Shown: positions 8,445 to 18,960, numbered from the stretch's first letter. The stretch is DNA of 64,000 nt from CAYQQQ01 sp964420125 (GCA_964420125.1 CAYQQQ010000023.1:6624-70623); one strand, 5' to 3'. Notes: a model not told the origin generated them from the letters alone. Made by a program: numbers and translations.

Positions 8445-9554
8445 GTGGACGAACCCGGGGAGGAGCAGCGGAGCGCCGCCAGCACGCCCGGGGGTTGGAT
8501 CGCGCCCGAGTCCGGCGGTCCCTCTGCCTTCGACATCGTCGCCTTCCTGCCCGCCGAGGCCGGGGCCGCACCCACCCGCTCGCCCGACGGGACGGCGACC
8601 GCCGCGGTCGCTGCTGCAGGGGTGGCGGTGGCCAACGGTGACGCACGGTGGCCGGAAGCTGCCGACGGCACCGAGCTGGGGGATCGCAACCCGCTGGCCG
8701 ACGTGGAGCCCGTGGGTGCCGGGGGAGTGCTCGACGGGGGGTTCGATCTGCTGAGGGTGGGGTTCGGTCGACTCGTGGGTCTCGCTGCGGGCCTGTTGCT
8801 CCCCCTCCAGCTCGTCGAGCTGATCGTGGCGACGCGCTCCGGGCTCGCCGACCAGGTGAGCATCGAGCAGAGCCCGTTGGCGGGCATGGCCATGTTGGGT
8901 GGCAGCTCGAGCTCCTTCGGCTGGGTCTTCGCCGCCCTGCGGGTGCTCGTGCTGTCCTTCCTCGGGTTGACGGTCGGGATCATGGTGCAGGAGCTGCTCG
9001 GGGATCGGCTGCTCTCCGGTCGTCGACTGGCAGCTCGCGCCGGCCGGCGCTGGTGGGTGGCGGCGGTGGTCCCCCTGCTCACCGTCCCCGTGCGATCGGT
9101 GGGGTTCTGCCTGGTGTACGTCGGCTGGTTCCTGCTGGACGCCCTGCTGATGTGCACCTCGGTGGTCGCCGGAGCCGAGGGCCTCGGGCCGCTGCGTGCC
9201 TTCGGACGCAGCTGGTCGCTGGCACGCTCGTCCTACGGGACCGCGTTGGCCGTGTCGTTCGGCGGGTTCGTCGTGACGAGCATCCTGCAGCTCGCCCTCC
9301 TGCTGGGACCGACCTTCCTCGTCGGGATGTTCACCGTCTCCGAGAGCGTGCTCGTGCTCGTCCAGCAGGTCGCCTCGCTCGTGCTGCTGGTCACCCAACC
9401 CCTCACCGCCTGCATCGCCGCACGGGCCTACGTGGAGCTGCGCTGCCGATCCGAGGCGCTCGACCTGGAGCGCCGGCGCGTCGCCCAGGGCCTGGTCGCC
9501 GCCGGCGACGTGCCGGCGGTGCCCTCCGCGCTGGTCCACGGGAGCCGACCGTGA
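8445..9554 (+). CDS. polytopic membrane protein, first gene of the MoxR/DUF58 block
   Basis: About 90 low-complexity N-terminal residues precede a membrane domain with roughly five to six hydrophobic segments, including VFAALRVLVLSFLGLTVGIM and TALAVSFGGFVVTSILQLAL. The position matches the membrane protein that opens the mycobacterial moxR2 cluster (Rv3689-like), but its function is unknown. GTG 8445 is chosen because CATGAT ends 6 nt before it; GTG 8439 is also in frame. Its stop overlaps the next start by 4 bases (GTGA). Confidence 0.75.
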   Translation: MDEPGEEQRSAASTPGGWIAPESGGPSAFDIVAFLPAEAGAAPTRSPDGTATAAVAAAGVAVANGDARWPEAADGTELGDRNPLADVEPVGAGGVLDGGFDLLRVGFGRLVGLAAGLLLPLQLVELIVATRSGLADQVSIEQSPLAGMAMLGGSSSSFGWVFAALRVLVLSFLGLTVGIMVQELLGDRLLSGRRLAARAGRRWWVAAVVPLLTVPVRSVGFCLVYVGWFLLDALLMCTSVVAGAEGLGPLRAFGRSWSLARSSYGTALAVSFGGFVVTSILQLALLLGPTFLVGMFTVSESVLVLVQQVASLVLLVTQPLTACIAARAYVELRCRSEALDLERRRVAQGLVAAGDVPAVPSALVHGSRP

Positions 9555-10318
9555 GGTGGCAGGACGTCCCCTCGCGCGACGAGGTCGGCGAGGTGATGCA
9601 ACGCCCGGAGTTCCAGTACCCGCGCTCGATCATGGAGCGCATCGGGGACTGGATCGGCGATCGCCTCGACGACCTCTTCGGGAGGATGGGCACCCCGGAC
9701 GTGCCGAGCTCGAGCTTCGGTGGCGGCGTCGGGTCCCTGGTCGGGTGGCTGCTGGTCTTCGTGGCCGTGGTGGCCGTGGTGGTCGTGATCGTGGTCGTCC
9801 TCCGCAACTGGATCGGGAGGACACCTGTCGAGGAGGAGCCGCTCAGCGACACCGAGCTGGAGCACCGGCGACGGGCCCGTGAGTGGGCCGGTGACGCGGA
9901 GCGCCACGAGGCCCGTGGAGAGTGGAAGCTGGCGATGCGTGCGCGCTTGCGCGAACTGGTGCGCACGCTCACCGACCGTCACCAGGTCGTCGATCTCGCC
10001 GGCCGCACGACCGGCGAGCTGCGAGCCGACCTGGCGGTGACCACCCCGGACGCCCACGAGGAGTTCGACACCGCCTGCCTGCTCTTCGAGCTGCCCTGGT
10101 ACGCGGACGTCCCCACCGGTGAGGCGGAGAACCGCCGCTTCAAGCAGGCGGCGGCACGGGTGCTCGGCGCTGAGGTGCAGGTCCACGCCGGCGACGTGCC
10201 AGCGGTGGCGCTGGCGGTGTTGCACGGCGAACCCGCCGAGGACCGGCCGACGGGCCCGGGTGCGGCTGTGGGGACCGTGGAGATCCTGGAGGCGCCGGGC
10301 CGGGAGGCGCAGCGGTGA
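9551..10318 (+). CDS. DUF4129 domain membrane protein
   Basis: The protein has 255 residues, with one strong transmembrane segment near residues 58-82 (LVGWLLVFVAVVAVVVVIV) and a C-terminal DUF4129 region. That region includes the typical RLRELVRTLTDRH stretch, GRTTGELRADL and LLFELPWYADVPTG. DUF4129 proteins accompany MoxR ATPases and DUF58 proteins, and a role in envelope or transglutaminase-linked maturation has been proposed. The GTG start overlaps the previous stop by 4 bases and its own stop overlaps the next gene by 4. Confidence 0.88.
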   Translation: MRWQDVPSRDEVGEVMQRPEFQYPRSIMERIGDWIGDRLDDLFGRMGTPDVPSSSFGGGVGSLVGWLLVFVAVVAVVVVIVVVLRNWIGRTPVEEEPLSDTELEHRRRAREWAGDAERHEARGEWKLAMRARLRELVRTLTDRHQVVDLAGRTTGELRADLAVTTPDAHEEFDTACLLFELPWYADVPTGEAENRRFKQAAARVLGAEVQVHAGDVPAVALAVLHGEPAEDRPTGPGAAVGTVEILEAPGREAQR

Positions 10319-11437
10319 AGCAGGGGAGGGGAGCGGCGATCGCCGGGGTGGTCCTCCTGGCGCTCGTCGCCGTGGGGATCCTGGTCCTGGCGGAGCCCGC
10401 CCCCATGCCCTTCGACGTGAGCTCCGCAGCGCCCGACGGCTACCGGGCGGTGCGGATCCTCCTGGAGCGCCGGGGGATCGAGGTCACCTCCGCACGCGCC
10501 GTCGACGTGCTCGCGGAGCCCCCGCCGAGCGGTTCGGCGATCGTCGTCCCCGTGTGGGCGTACCTCGACGACGACCAGCGGAGCCGCTTCGAGGACCTCG
10601 CCGCCGCCGGAGGGCAGCTGGTCATCTCCGGTGTGGACGGCTTCTACCCCGAGGATCCGAGCTACCTCGCCCACACCCCCGCCGTTCCGACGAGTCGCGG
10701 CGTCTGCGACATCGCCGCCTTGGAGGACCTCGAGGCCATCGACGACCTCGCGGGATCCGGGTTGTACCCCGGTCCCGGCATCGAGGTGTGCTTCGGCGAC
10801 CCCTCGTGGGTGGCGGTCACCGAGGAGTCGGTGGGCGACGGCACCCTCGTCGAGCTCAGCTCCCCCTACCTGTGGGCCAACGCACGTCTCCAACCCGACA
10901 AGGAGGAGGGGGGCGAACCGCTGGACAACGGCCCTATGGCGGTGGCGCTGCTGGCCGGGGCGTCGTCGGTGGTCGTCGTGGACGCGGTGCCCACCCCGGG
11001 GGTGACCCCTGACGGCACCCGGAACCCGCTGGATCTGATGCCGTATCCGGTGAAGGTGGCGCTCGCCCAGGCGATCGGCGCCTTCGTGGTCTACGCCTGG
11101 TGGCGCGGCCGCCGCCTCGGGCGCCCGGTGCGCGAGGAGATGCCGGTCGAGGTGGCGGGCTCCGAGCTGGTGGAAGCGGTCGGCGGCCTGCTGCGCCGAG
11201 CCGGTTCGGTGGGCGGTGCGGCGGAGATCGTGCGCGCCGACACCCGACGAACCCTCGCCGTGCGACTCGGGGTCCCCGCCGACGCGGGACAGGAGGCGCT
11301 GGTCCGCCTGGTGGCGGCACGCACCGGTCGCGACCCGGCCGAGGTCGACGCCGCGCTCGTCTCGGGGCCGGTGGGCTCCGCCGAAGGTCTCGTCCTGCTG
11401 CTGCGGCAGCTCGATTCGTTGCGCACGGAGGTGCTCG

Positions 11438-11457
<20 letters not shown>
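10315..11457 (+). CDS. DUF4350 domain protein
   Basis: An N-terminal transmembrane anchor (AIAGVVLLALVAVGILVLA) leads to a DUF4350 domain. That domain includes the typical DVSSAAPDGYRAVRILLERRG and a second hydrophobic segment near residue 255 (AQAIGAFVVYAWWRGRRLG). The N-terminal part resembles a Rossmann-like ligand domain (SGSAIVVPVWAYLDDDQ). It sits between DUF4129 and MoxR, as in mycobacteria. It starts GTG 10315, overlapping the upstream stop, and its last 20 bases overlap the moxR start. Confidence 0.88.
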
Positions 11458-12514
<1,057 letters not shown>

Positions 12515-12519
12515 GCGCA

Positions 12520-13839
12520 GTGCCCTTCCTCCCCACCCGCCGTGCCGCCCTCGTCGCTCTCGTGGCCGCGCTGGGGCTGCTCCTCGCGCCGGTCACCGAC
12601 CTGGCGGTGTGGGCGGTCGCCACTGCCGTGACGCTGCTCGTGGTGGCCGTGGTGCTGCTCGACGCCATGATCGGCACCTCTCCTGGCCAGGTGGTGCTGC
12701 AGCGACGTCACCCCCCGGTGGTGGTCGCCGGACGACCCGCCGAGGTCGCCTGGGAGGTCCGGTCCCGGTCGTCTCGGAGGCTGCGGGTGCAGGCCGCCGA
12801 CCAGCTCGCACCGTCGTTGCGGGCCGGGTCCCGTCGCTTCGCGGTGAAGGTTCCGCCGGGAGGGGTGGCCCGCGTCTCCACCAGCATCCGGCCGTTGCGG
12901 CGCGGGCGGTTCGAGCTCGACCGGTTGGCGGTGCGCATCGAGGGGCGCCTCGGTCTGGGGGCGCGCCAGCGCGAGGTGCCGCTGCACACCGTGCTGAGGG
13001 TGCACCCGCCGTTCCGCTCGGCCGAGGAGGCGGAGCTGCGGATCCGGCGGGCGCGCATCCTGGAGGTCGGCATGCGATCCGCTCGGGGCCTGGGCGGAGG
13101 CACCGAGTTCGAGCAGCTGCGGGAGTACGGGCCAGACGACGAGTTCCGCCGCATCGACTGGACCGCCACGGCGCGCACCGGCAAGCCGATCGTGCGCACC
13201 TACCGGGCGGAGCGGAACCAGAGCGTGCTGATCCTGTTGGACAACGGCCGGGTGATGGCCGGCCGGGTCGGCGGGGTGCCCCGCGTGGAGCACGCCATGG
13301 ACGCGGCGATGATGCTCACCACCGTGGCCACCCGGCTCGGCGATCGCTGCGGGCTGGTCGCCTTCGACCGCGAGGTGCGAGCGGTGGTGCCCCCGGCCCG
13401 CACCGCCAGCCAGTTCGGCAGGGTCACCGAGGCCATGTACGCCCTCGATCCGGTGCTGAACGAATCGGACTACGCCGGGGCCTTCGCCGAGGTCGTGGCT
13501 CGTTTCCGGCGCCGCTCGATGCTGGTGCTGCTGACCGACCTCCTCGAGCAGGCGGTCATGGACTCCTTGGTGCCGGCGCTGCCGCTGATCACCCGCACCC
13601 ACCTCGTGGTGGTTGCCGGCGTGCGTGATCCGGCGGTGCAACGCTGGGCGGAGGAGCCGGCGCGCGACGACGACGAGGCCTACCGGAGGGTCGCGGCGAT
13701 CTCGGCGATCGAGAACCGCCGGCGCACGGCGGCCCGCCTCCAGTCGCTCGGCGCGGTGGCGGTGGACGCAGAGCCCGGCCGGCTGGCCGTCGACCTCGCC
13801 GACACCTACCTCCACATCAAGTCGACCGGGCGGCTCTGA
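12520..13839 (+). CDS. DUF58 domain protein (MoxR partner)
   Basis: Two N-terminal hydrophobic segments (AALVALVAALGLLLAPVTDL and AVWAVATAVTLLVVAVVLL) are followed by a long cytoplasmic region. That region contains the DUF58 hallmark GTEFEQLREYGPDDEFRRID and a VWA-like stretch QSVLILLDNGRVM. DUF58 proteins are presumed MoxR clients or effectors. The 439-residue length is usual. It is the last gene of the five-gene run and ends 15 bases before a large hairpin facing the reverse-strand SpoIIM gene. Confidence 0.93.
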   Translation: MPFLPTRRAALVALVAALGLLLAPVTDLAVWAVATAVTLLVVAVVLLDAMIGTSPGQVVLQRRHPPVVVAGRPAEVAWEVRSRSSRRLRVQAADQLAPSLRAGSRRFAVKVPPGGVARVSTSIRPLRRGRFELDRLAVRIEGRLGLGARQREVPLHTVLRVHPPFRSAEEAELRIRRARILEVGMRSARGLGGGTEFEQLREYGPDDEFRRIDWTATARTGKPIVRTYRAERNQSVLILLDNGRVMAGRVGGVPRVEHAMDAAMMLTTVATRLGDRCGLVAFDREVRAVVPPARTASQFGRVTEAMYALDPVLNESDYAGAFAEVVARFRRRSMLVLLTDLLEQAVMDSLVPALPLITRTHLVVVAGVRDPAVQRWAEEPARDDDEAYRRVAAISAIENRRRTAARLQSLGAVAVDAEPGRLAVDLADTYLHIKSTGRL

Positions 13840-13854
13840 GCTGCGGAACCCGCC

Positions 13855-13901
13855 ATCTGGCAGGTGTGAACCACGCCGGTGTGGTCTCACACCCGCCAGA
13901 T
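13855..13901. terminator. long hairpin between convergent DUF58 and SpoIIM genes
   Basis: ATCTGGCAGGTGTGA at 13855-13869 pairs with TCACACCCGCCAGAT at 13887-13901 (14 of 15). Between them ACCAC and GTGGT form an inner stem. The stem lacks a T-run but lies where a bidirectional terminator is expected. Its length would also fit a dispersed palindromic repeat. Confidence 0.5.
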
Positions 13902-13953
13902 CGCAGGGTCACCTCGACCACCTCCGCAGCGGCGGGCCGGTGGGCGGCCGCCG

Positions 13954-14997
13954 TCATGCCCCGATGACCACGCCGCGGGCGGCCTGCGCCTCGGCCTCGG
14001 CGACCTCGTCACGGGTGAGCTCGCCCAGCAGGCCGCTCAACCCTCGTCGCTCTGCCCGTTGGCCGAGCATCGCGACGTAGGTGAGGAAGGCGGCCAGCAC
14101 CGACACCCCGACACCGACCCGCAGGGCGGTCGGCATGCCCGACGGGGTGACGAAGCCCTCGATGAAGCCGGCGACCACGAAGCAGAGGGTGAGCCCCACG
14201 ACGATGACGACGGCGCGCAGGCCCTCCTCGGCGAGCGCCTGGCCGCGCGTGCGGTCCCCCGGTGCCACGATGGCCCAGGAGATGCGCAGACCGGCCGCGC
14301 CGGCGATGAGGATGGCGCAGATCTCCAGCAGGCCGTGGGGGGTGATCAGACCCCAGAACTGCGGGCCCTCGCCGGCGTGGTGCATGACGGCGGCCATCAC
14401 CCCCACGTTGAGGCCGTTGTAGGAGAGGATGAACACCGGTCCCAGCACGGGCACGAGTCCCAGGGCGAAGGCCAGGAACGACACGAAGATGTTGTTGACC
14501 GTGACCGTCCCCGCGAAGTTCTGTGCGGCCTCGGAGGAGTAGTAGTCCTCGAACTCCGATTCGGCGATGGATTGCTGCAGCTCGGGGGGGACCGACGCGT
14601 CGAGCACCGCCGTGTCGTTGGCGAGCCAGAAGCCCATGGCGACCGCGGGCACGAAGAAGCAGGCGAAGGCGACCGCGACGTAGCGGCGTGACACCCACAC
14701 CGCGGCGGGGAAGACCTCCGAGAAGAAGCGCGCCGCGGCGCGCAGCGGGTTGCCGCGCTTCTGGTAGATCACCACCCGCGCCTCGCCCAGCAACCGCGAC
14801 AGCCGCAGGATCAGACCCGGGTCCGCGTAGGTGCTGCGCACGTGGGAGAGCTGGGCGCTGACCCGTTGGTAGAGCCCGGCCAGCTCGGCGACCTCGGCAT
14901 CGGAGAGCGAGGATCGGCGTCCGCCCGCACGACCGCTGAGCTCACGCAACCGGTGCCAGGTGGCGTCATGGGTCTGGATGTAGCGGTCGAGGTCCAT
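13954..14997 (-). CDS. SpoIIM family membrane protein (stage II sporulation protein M-like)
   Basis: This 347-residue protein has a soluble N-terminal region followed by about six transmembrane segments, ending in a short cytoplasmic tail. Family features include VNNIFVSFLAFALGLVPVLG and LITPHGLLEICAILIAGAAG. In non-spore-forming actinobacteria this family sits opposite a MoxR/DUF58 operon and beside an RDD gene, exactly as here (compare Rv3694c). Its function there is unknown. ATG 14997 is 24 bases from the divergent RDD start, so both promoters overlap. Confidence 0.9.
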   Translation of the reverse strand: MDLDRYIQTHDATWHRLRELSGRAGGRRSSLSDAEVAELAGLYQRVSAQLSHVRSTYADPGLILRLSRLLGEARVVIYQKRGNPLRAAARFFSEVFPAAVWVSRRYVAVAFACFFVPAVAMGFWLANDTAVLDASVPPELQQSIAESEFEDYYSSEAAQNFAGTVTVNNIFVSFLAFALGLVPVLGPVFILSYNGLNVGVMAAVMHHAGEGPQFWGLITPHGLLEICAILIAGAAGLRISWAIVAPGDRTRGQALAEEGLRAVVIVVGLTLCFVVAGFIEGFVTPSGMPTALRVGVGVSVLAAFLTYVAMLGQRAERRGLSGLLGELTRDEVAEAEAQAARGVVIGA

Positions 14998-15021
14998 GCG
15001 TGTTGGTTACGGTATTGCCTC

Positions 15022-15822
15022 ATGAGGGCTGGTGTCGTCACCCCGGAGGCAGTCGTGCTCGACCTGCCCACCGCGGGGGTGGCCACCCGGGCCCTGTCGC
15101 GGGCCGTCGATCTTGTCGTGCAGCTGGTGGTGGCGGTCGTGCTCGGCTTCGGCGCGGCTCAGAGCGCGGGGTGGGGCGTGAGCCCCGTGCTGGCAGCGCT
15201 CGTCGTCAGCGTGACCGCCCTGCTGGTGTGGCCCATCGGCACCGAGATCCTCTGGCGGGGACGCAGCGTGGGGCGCGCCATGTTCGGGCTGCGCGTCATC
15301 AGCGCGGACGGCTCACCGGTGCAGCCGCGGCAGTCGGTGGTGCGTGGTCTGCTGGCGCTCATCGACATCTACTTCTCGCTGGGGTTCCTCGCGGCCATCA
15401 CCGCCATGTTCTCGCCGGTCTCGCAGCGACTCGGGGACATGGCAGCCTCCACCGTCGTGATCCGAGAGCGGCGGAGCCAGGCCGGGTGGGCGCCGGTGGT
15501 CTTCTACCCGCCGCCGGGGTTCGAGCACTACGTGTCGACCCTCGACGTCGGTCGGCTGGAGCCCGAGGACTTCTCGTTGATCCGCTCGTTCCTGCTCCGC
15601 GTGGGGACGCTGCGGTCCGAGGCCCGCTACCAGGAAGCGCTCGCGCTCGCTGAGGGCGTTCGCCAGCGCATCCGCCACGAGCTCCCCGCCTCCGTCGCCC
15701 CCGAGACCTGGTTGATCTGTGTGGCCTCGGCCTACCAGTGGCGCCAGGGCGGCCTGCTGCGGGAGGTGGCGCTGGGTCGTGCACCGGTGGCCCCGCTGTG
15801 GGGATCGGTGCTTCCCGCGTGA
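15022..15822 (+). CDS. RDD family membrane protein
   Basis: Residues 15-150 form an RDD domain with the Arg and Asp pattern (TRALSRAVDLVVQ, then SVGRAMFGLRVISADG, and LGDMAASTVVI) and three to four transmembrane helices. A cytoplasmic tail of about 100 residues follows (LDVGRLEPEDFSLIRSFLLR). The arrangement matches the Rv3695 neighbour of the moxR2 block. The start ATG 15022 is preceded by TACGGT at 15008-15013. No transport substrate can be assigned. Confidence 0.88.
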   Translation: MRAGVVTPEAVVLDLPTAGVATRALSRAVDLVVQLVVAVVLGFGAAQSAGWGVSPVLAALVVSVTALLVWPIGTEILWRGRSVGRAMFGLRVISADGSPVQPRQSVVRGLLALIDIYFSLGFLAAITAMFSPVSQRLGDMAASTVVIRERRSQAGWAPVVFYPPPGFEHYVSTLDVGRLEPEDFSLIRSFLLRVGTLRSEARYQEALALAEGVRQRIRHELPASVAPETWLICVASAYQWRQGGLLREVALGRAPVAPLWGSVLPA

Positions 15823-15823
15823 G

Positions 15824-15884
15824 CGGGTCGACTCGTCGTCGCGCTCGCCGGCCGTCCCGCTTCGATCGACCCACGGTCGACCCG
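15824..15884 (+). promoter_or_regulatory. 9-bp inverted repeat overlapping the cysteine desulfurase promoter
   Basis: CGGGTCGAC at 15824-15832 is repeated inverted as GTCGACCCG at 15876-15884, directly abutting the -10 hexamer. The arms are perfect and 43 bases apart. It could be a regulator site or the stem of an RDD-gene terminator. Confidence 0.3.
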
Positions 15885-15890
15885 TAGCCT
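15885..15890 (+). promoter_or_regulatory. -10 element TAGCCT for the cysteine desulfurase
   Basis: TAGCCT ends 6 nt before ATG 15897, the leaderless spacing seen repeatedly in this window. Confidence 0.5.
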
Positions 15891-15896
15891 TGACCC

Positions 15897-17252
15897 ATGA
15901 CCTCCGAGCGCTCAGGCCTCCGGCGGCGGGGGCCCCTGGTCGATCCGCAGGTCGACGTCGGCCCCCGGGGCTTCAGCGACGCCCCGGCCTTCATCGACAT
16001 GGATCGTGCCGCCACCAGCGCGCTCTGCGAGGAGGCCCGCGTTGCGATGGCGCCGTTCCTGGGGGCGGGGGGACATCGGGGCACGCGCCACGGCAACCCC
16101 TCCGGCAGCCACGCGATCGCCCGCGACGCGCTGCGCGCGGTCGACGAGGCCCGTGAGGTGATCGCCGAGTGCCTCGGCTGTGCCCCGGGTGAGGTCGTGT
16201 TCACCTCCGGTGGGACCGAGGCGGACAACCACGCCGTCACCGGTGGTGTGCCGCCCCGTCGCGGCACGCCCTGGTGCTCGGCGGTCGAGCACCACGCCGT
16301 CCTCGCTCCCACCGCGGCCCTCGGCGGCTCGACGGTCGGGGTCGACCGGCTCGGCCGCGTCGAGCTCGACGATCTCGAGGAGCGGCTCTGCCGTCCAGGA
16401 AGGCAGCCGGTGTCGGTGGTGTCGGTGATGCTGGCCAACAACGAGCTGGGCACCTGCAACGACCTCGCCGCGGTGCGCGAAGTCGTGCGTCGCAGCGCCC
16501 CCGAGGCGGTGCTGCACACCGACGCCGTGCAGGCGGCGCCGTGGATGGACCTGCCCAGCGATGCCGCCCCGGCGCAGCTGGTCAGCGTCTCGGCGCACAA
16601 GCTGGGCGGCCCCAAGGGCGTGGGCGCGCTGGTGGTTCGCCAGGGCACGCCGTTGCGGCCGCTGCTCCACGGAGGTGCGCAGGAGCGTGGCCGGCGGGGT
16701 GGCACCCACGACGTCGCCGGCATCGTGGGCTTCGCCGCGGCGCTGGAGGTGGCGGTGCGTCACCGCGTCGCCCGCTCGGCGCGGGTGGCGGCGCTTCGGG
16801 ATCGACTCGCCCGGTCGGTGACCGCGGAGGTGCAGGGCGTGCACGAGACGGTCGGCCCTGAGGTGGCCTTCGCCGTCGGGGGTCCCCGTGACCGGTCGCA
16901 CCTGCTCCCCGGCCACTGCCACCTGTTGGTGGAGGGCGTGGGCTCCGAGGAGCTGCTCCTCGTGCTGGAGCGATTCGGGGTGTGCGCGTCCTCGGCGTCG
17001 TCGTGTGCCAGCGGAGCGCAGGCGCCGTCGCATGTGCTGCTGGCGGTCGGCGCGGTCGCCGAGGGGCCCGTCGAACCCCGGGAGCCGCTCGCCGCGCTGC
17101 GGCTGACCCTGGGCTCCCAGACGACCGACGCGGAGGTGACGGCGACCGTGGCGGCGTTGCAGGAGGCAGTGGCACACGTCCGGGCGCATCGCGGCAGCTC
17201 TGGGGATGGCCGCGTCGATGGCTCGTCGGTGCTCGGGGGCGTCCACCGGTGA
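15897..17252 (+). CDS. cysteine desulfurase (IscS/NifS class V aminotransferase fold)
   Basis: A PLP enzyme that moves sulfur from cysteine to an acceptor, here most likely MnmA for tRNA 2-thiouridine. Motifs are FTSGGTEADNHAV, the cofactor His in VEHHAVLAP, the Schiff-base Lys235 in SVSAHKLGGPKG and the persulfide Cys370 in the loop SSCASGAQAPSHVL. At 451 residues it is longer than most IscS proteins, with a 25-residue N-terminal and a low-complexity C-terminal extension. Its stop overlaps the mnmA start by 3 bases, so the pair is coupled, as in mycobacteria (iscS-mnmA). Confidence 0.93.
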   Translation: MTSERSGLRRRGPLVDPQVDVGPRGFSDAPAFIDMDRAATSALCEEARVAMAPFLGAGGHRGTRHGNPSGSHAIARDALRAVDEAREVIAECLGCAPGEVVFTSGGTEADNHAVTGGVPPRRGTPWCSAVEHHAVLAPTAALGGSTVGVDRLGRVELDDLEERLCRPGRQPVSVVSVMLANNELGTCNDLAAVREVVRRSAPEAVLHTDAVQAAPWMDLPSDAAPAQLVSVSAHKLGGPKGVGALVVRQGTPLRPLLHGGAQERGRRGGTHDVAGIVGFAAALEVAVRHRVARSARVAALRDRLARSVTAEVQGVHETVGPEVAFAVGGPRDRSHLLPGHCHLLVEGVGSEELLLVLERFGVCASSASSCASGAQAPSHVLLAVGAVAEGPVEPREPLAALRLTLGSQTTDAEVTATVAALQEAVAHVRAHRGSSGDGRVDGSSVLGGVHR

Positions 17253-18337
17253 GGGTGTTGGTCGCTCTGTCCGGCGGTGTCGACTCATCGGTGGCTGCTG
17301 CGCTCCTCCTCGACGAGGGCCACGACGTCGTCGGGGCGACCATGAAGCTCTGGGGCGGCTCCGCCGACAGCGGTTGTTGCTCGGTCGCCGACGTGGAGGA
17401 CGCCCGGCGGAGCGCCTCTCAGCTGGGGATCGACCACCACGTGTTCGACTACACCGCAGAGTTCGAGTCCGCCGTGGTGACGCCCTACGTGGAGGAGCAC
17501 TTCGCAGGGCGCACACCCAACCCCTGCATCGAGTGCAACCGGCACCTGAAGTTCGACCTCCTGGTCCGGCGCGCCGAGCTGCTCGGGTTCGATGCGGTGG
17601 CCACCGGACACCACGCCCGGATCGTCCTCCTCCGCGGTCGCCCCCACCTGGGACGCGGGCGCGACGCTGCCAAGGACCAGTCCTATGTGCTCTACCCGCT
17701 GTGCGGCGAGCTGCTGGCGCGGGTGCGGTTCCCGGTCGGGGAGCTCACCAAGGCGGAGGTGCGACGTCGTGCGGCTGCTCTTGGGCTGCGCACCGCCACC
17801 AAGCCCGACAGCCAGGACGTGTGCTTCGTCACCCGTGCCGATGGTCGCCATCGGTTCCTGTCCTCGCGTGGAGAGCTCCATCCCGCGACGGTGCTCGACG
17901 AACGGGGGGAGGCGCGTGGCTCGGTCGACGCCGTCGAGACGATCACCGTCGGCCAGCGGCGCGGCCTGGGGTTGGCCGGAGGATCGCAGCGCCGGTTCGT
18001 GACGCACGTGGACGTGGTCGGGCGCACCGTGCACGTCGGACCGATCGGGGAGCTCTCGGTGGAGCACACCCCGTTGGAGGCCCTGGTGTGGGCCCACGAG
18101 CCGGTGGCCGGCCCGGTCACGGCGCAGTGCTCCGCACACGGATCGGCGACGGACGCGTCGGTCCTGCCCGGCGCGCCGGGAGAGGCGTTGCTGCGCTGGG
18201 ACCTCCCTCGTCGTCGCGTGGCACCGGGTCAGAGCGTGGTGCTGTACAGCGACGGCTGCGTGGTGGGAGGCGGGATCGCAGCAGAGGAGCCCGTGCCGCC
18301 TCGAGGGCTGTCCTGCGCCGCCCGGCCCCCGGCCTGA
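17249..18337 (+). CDS. mnmA: tRNA-specific 2-thiouridylase MnmA
   Basis: Installs the 2-thio group on U34 of Lys, Glu and Gln tRNAs using ATP and persulfide sulfur. The PP-loop LVALSGGVDSS lies at residues 4-14. The catalytic cysteines are seen in PNPCIECNRHLKF and in SQDVCFV; the KDQSYVLY motif is present. The start GTG 17249 overlaps the desulfurase stop. The protein has 362 residues, the usual length. Co-translation with the sulfur donor gene is the functional context. Confidence 0.96.
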   Translation: MRVLVALSGGVDSSVAAALLLDEGHDVVGATMKLWGGSADSGCCSVADVEDARRSASQLGIDHHVFDYTAEFESAVVTPYVEEHFAGRTPNPCIECNRHLKFDLLVRRAELLGFDAVATGHHARIVLLRGRPHLGRGRDAAKDQSYVLYPLCGELLARVRFPVGELTKAEVRRRAAALGLRTATKPDSQDVCFVTRADGRHRFLSSRGELHPATVLDERGEARGSVDAVETITVGQRRGLGLAGGSQRRFVTHVDVVGRTVHVGPIGELSVEHTPLEALVWAHEPVAGPVTAQCSAHGSATDASVLPGAPGEALLRWDLPRRRVAPGQSVVLYSDGCVVGGGIAAEEPVPPRGLSCAARPPA

Positions 18338-18391
18338 GCGCCGGCGCGGTCGCCGGTGGGGAGCCGATCGTGCCGTACCCCAACCTGGCGC

Positions 18392-18925
18392 TCAGCGCCC
18401 GGCGCGCTCGTCCACGTCCAGCTCGTGATGGACCATCTCGTGCGCGATCCACACGAGTGCCTGGGCCACGTCGCCGGTTCCCCAGTCGCCGTGCTCGAAG
18501 GGCGTGTCGAGGTCGAGCCCGGCGGTGAGGGTCGTGAGCGTGTCGATGCCCTGGCGCAGCGCCCACAGGGCCGACACCGTGGGCATGCCCGCGTAGTTGC
18601 GCGCGGCGGCCAGCTCGTCGGGATCCCAGCCGGCGAGCAGTGCGCCGGGTCCGTCGGCCAGCACCACCCACCGCTCGGACCACCCGCGAGCGAGGTCGGC
18701 GAGGTGCCACACGTAGCCGGTGGCCGTCCAGCCCGCTGCGACGGCGGCGGTCCCGTCTCGACCCTCGAGCAGCGTGGCGTAGCGCTCCGGTGCGTGGCGG
18801 AGCTGCGCCAGCGCCGCCTGGGCGTCCTCGTCCCAGTCGAAGCCGCAGGTCGGGCAGGTGGTGGTGTCGGGCGCGCCGTAGAGCCAGGCGGTGGCACCTT
18901 CGAGGAACGACGTCGGCGTGCTCAT
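18392..18925 (-). CDS. DinB-like / mycothiol-dependent enzyme-fold protein
   Basis: This 177-residue helical protein carries spaced histidines typical of the DinB metal site: VWHLADLARGW near 81-91 and IAHEMVHHELDVDE near the C-terminus. An N-terminal CPTCGFDWDE stretch may bind metal or be structural. In actinobacteria such proteins often use mycothiol, but the substrate is unknown. ATG 18925 is the start. It lies in the same direction and 35 bases downstream of the membrane protein gene that ends at 18961. Confidence 0.75.
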   Translation of the reverse strand: MSTPTSFLEGATAWLYGAPDTTTCPTCGFDWDEDAQAALAQLRHAPERYATLLEGRDGTAAVAAGWTATGYVWHLADLARGWSERWVVLADGPGALLAGWDPDELAAARNYAGMPTVSALWALRQGIDTLTTLTAGLDLDTPFEHGDWGTGDVAQALVWIAHEMVHHELDVDERAGR

Positions 18926-18960
18926 GGCGCGCCGATCATGCCACACCGTTCCCGGCACCC

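Noticed and set aside
13879..14691. Forward frame opposite the SpoIIM gene
   Set aside because: Asp-, Glu-, His- and Gly-rich composition typical of a shadow; the reverse-strand product has clear transmembrane helices and family motifs.
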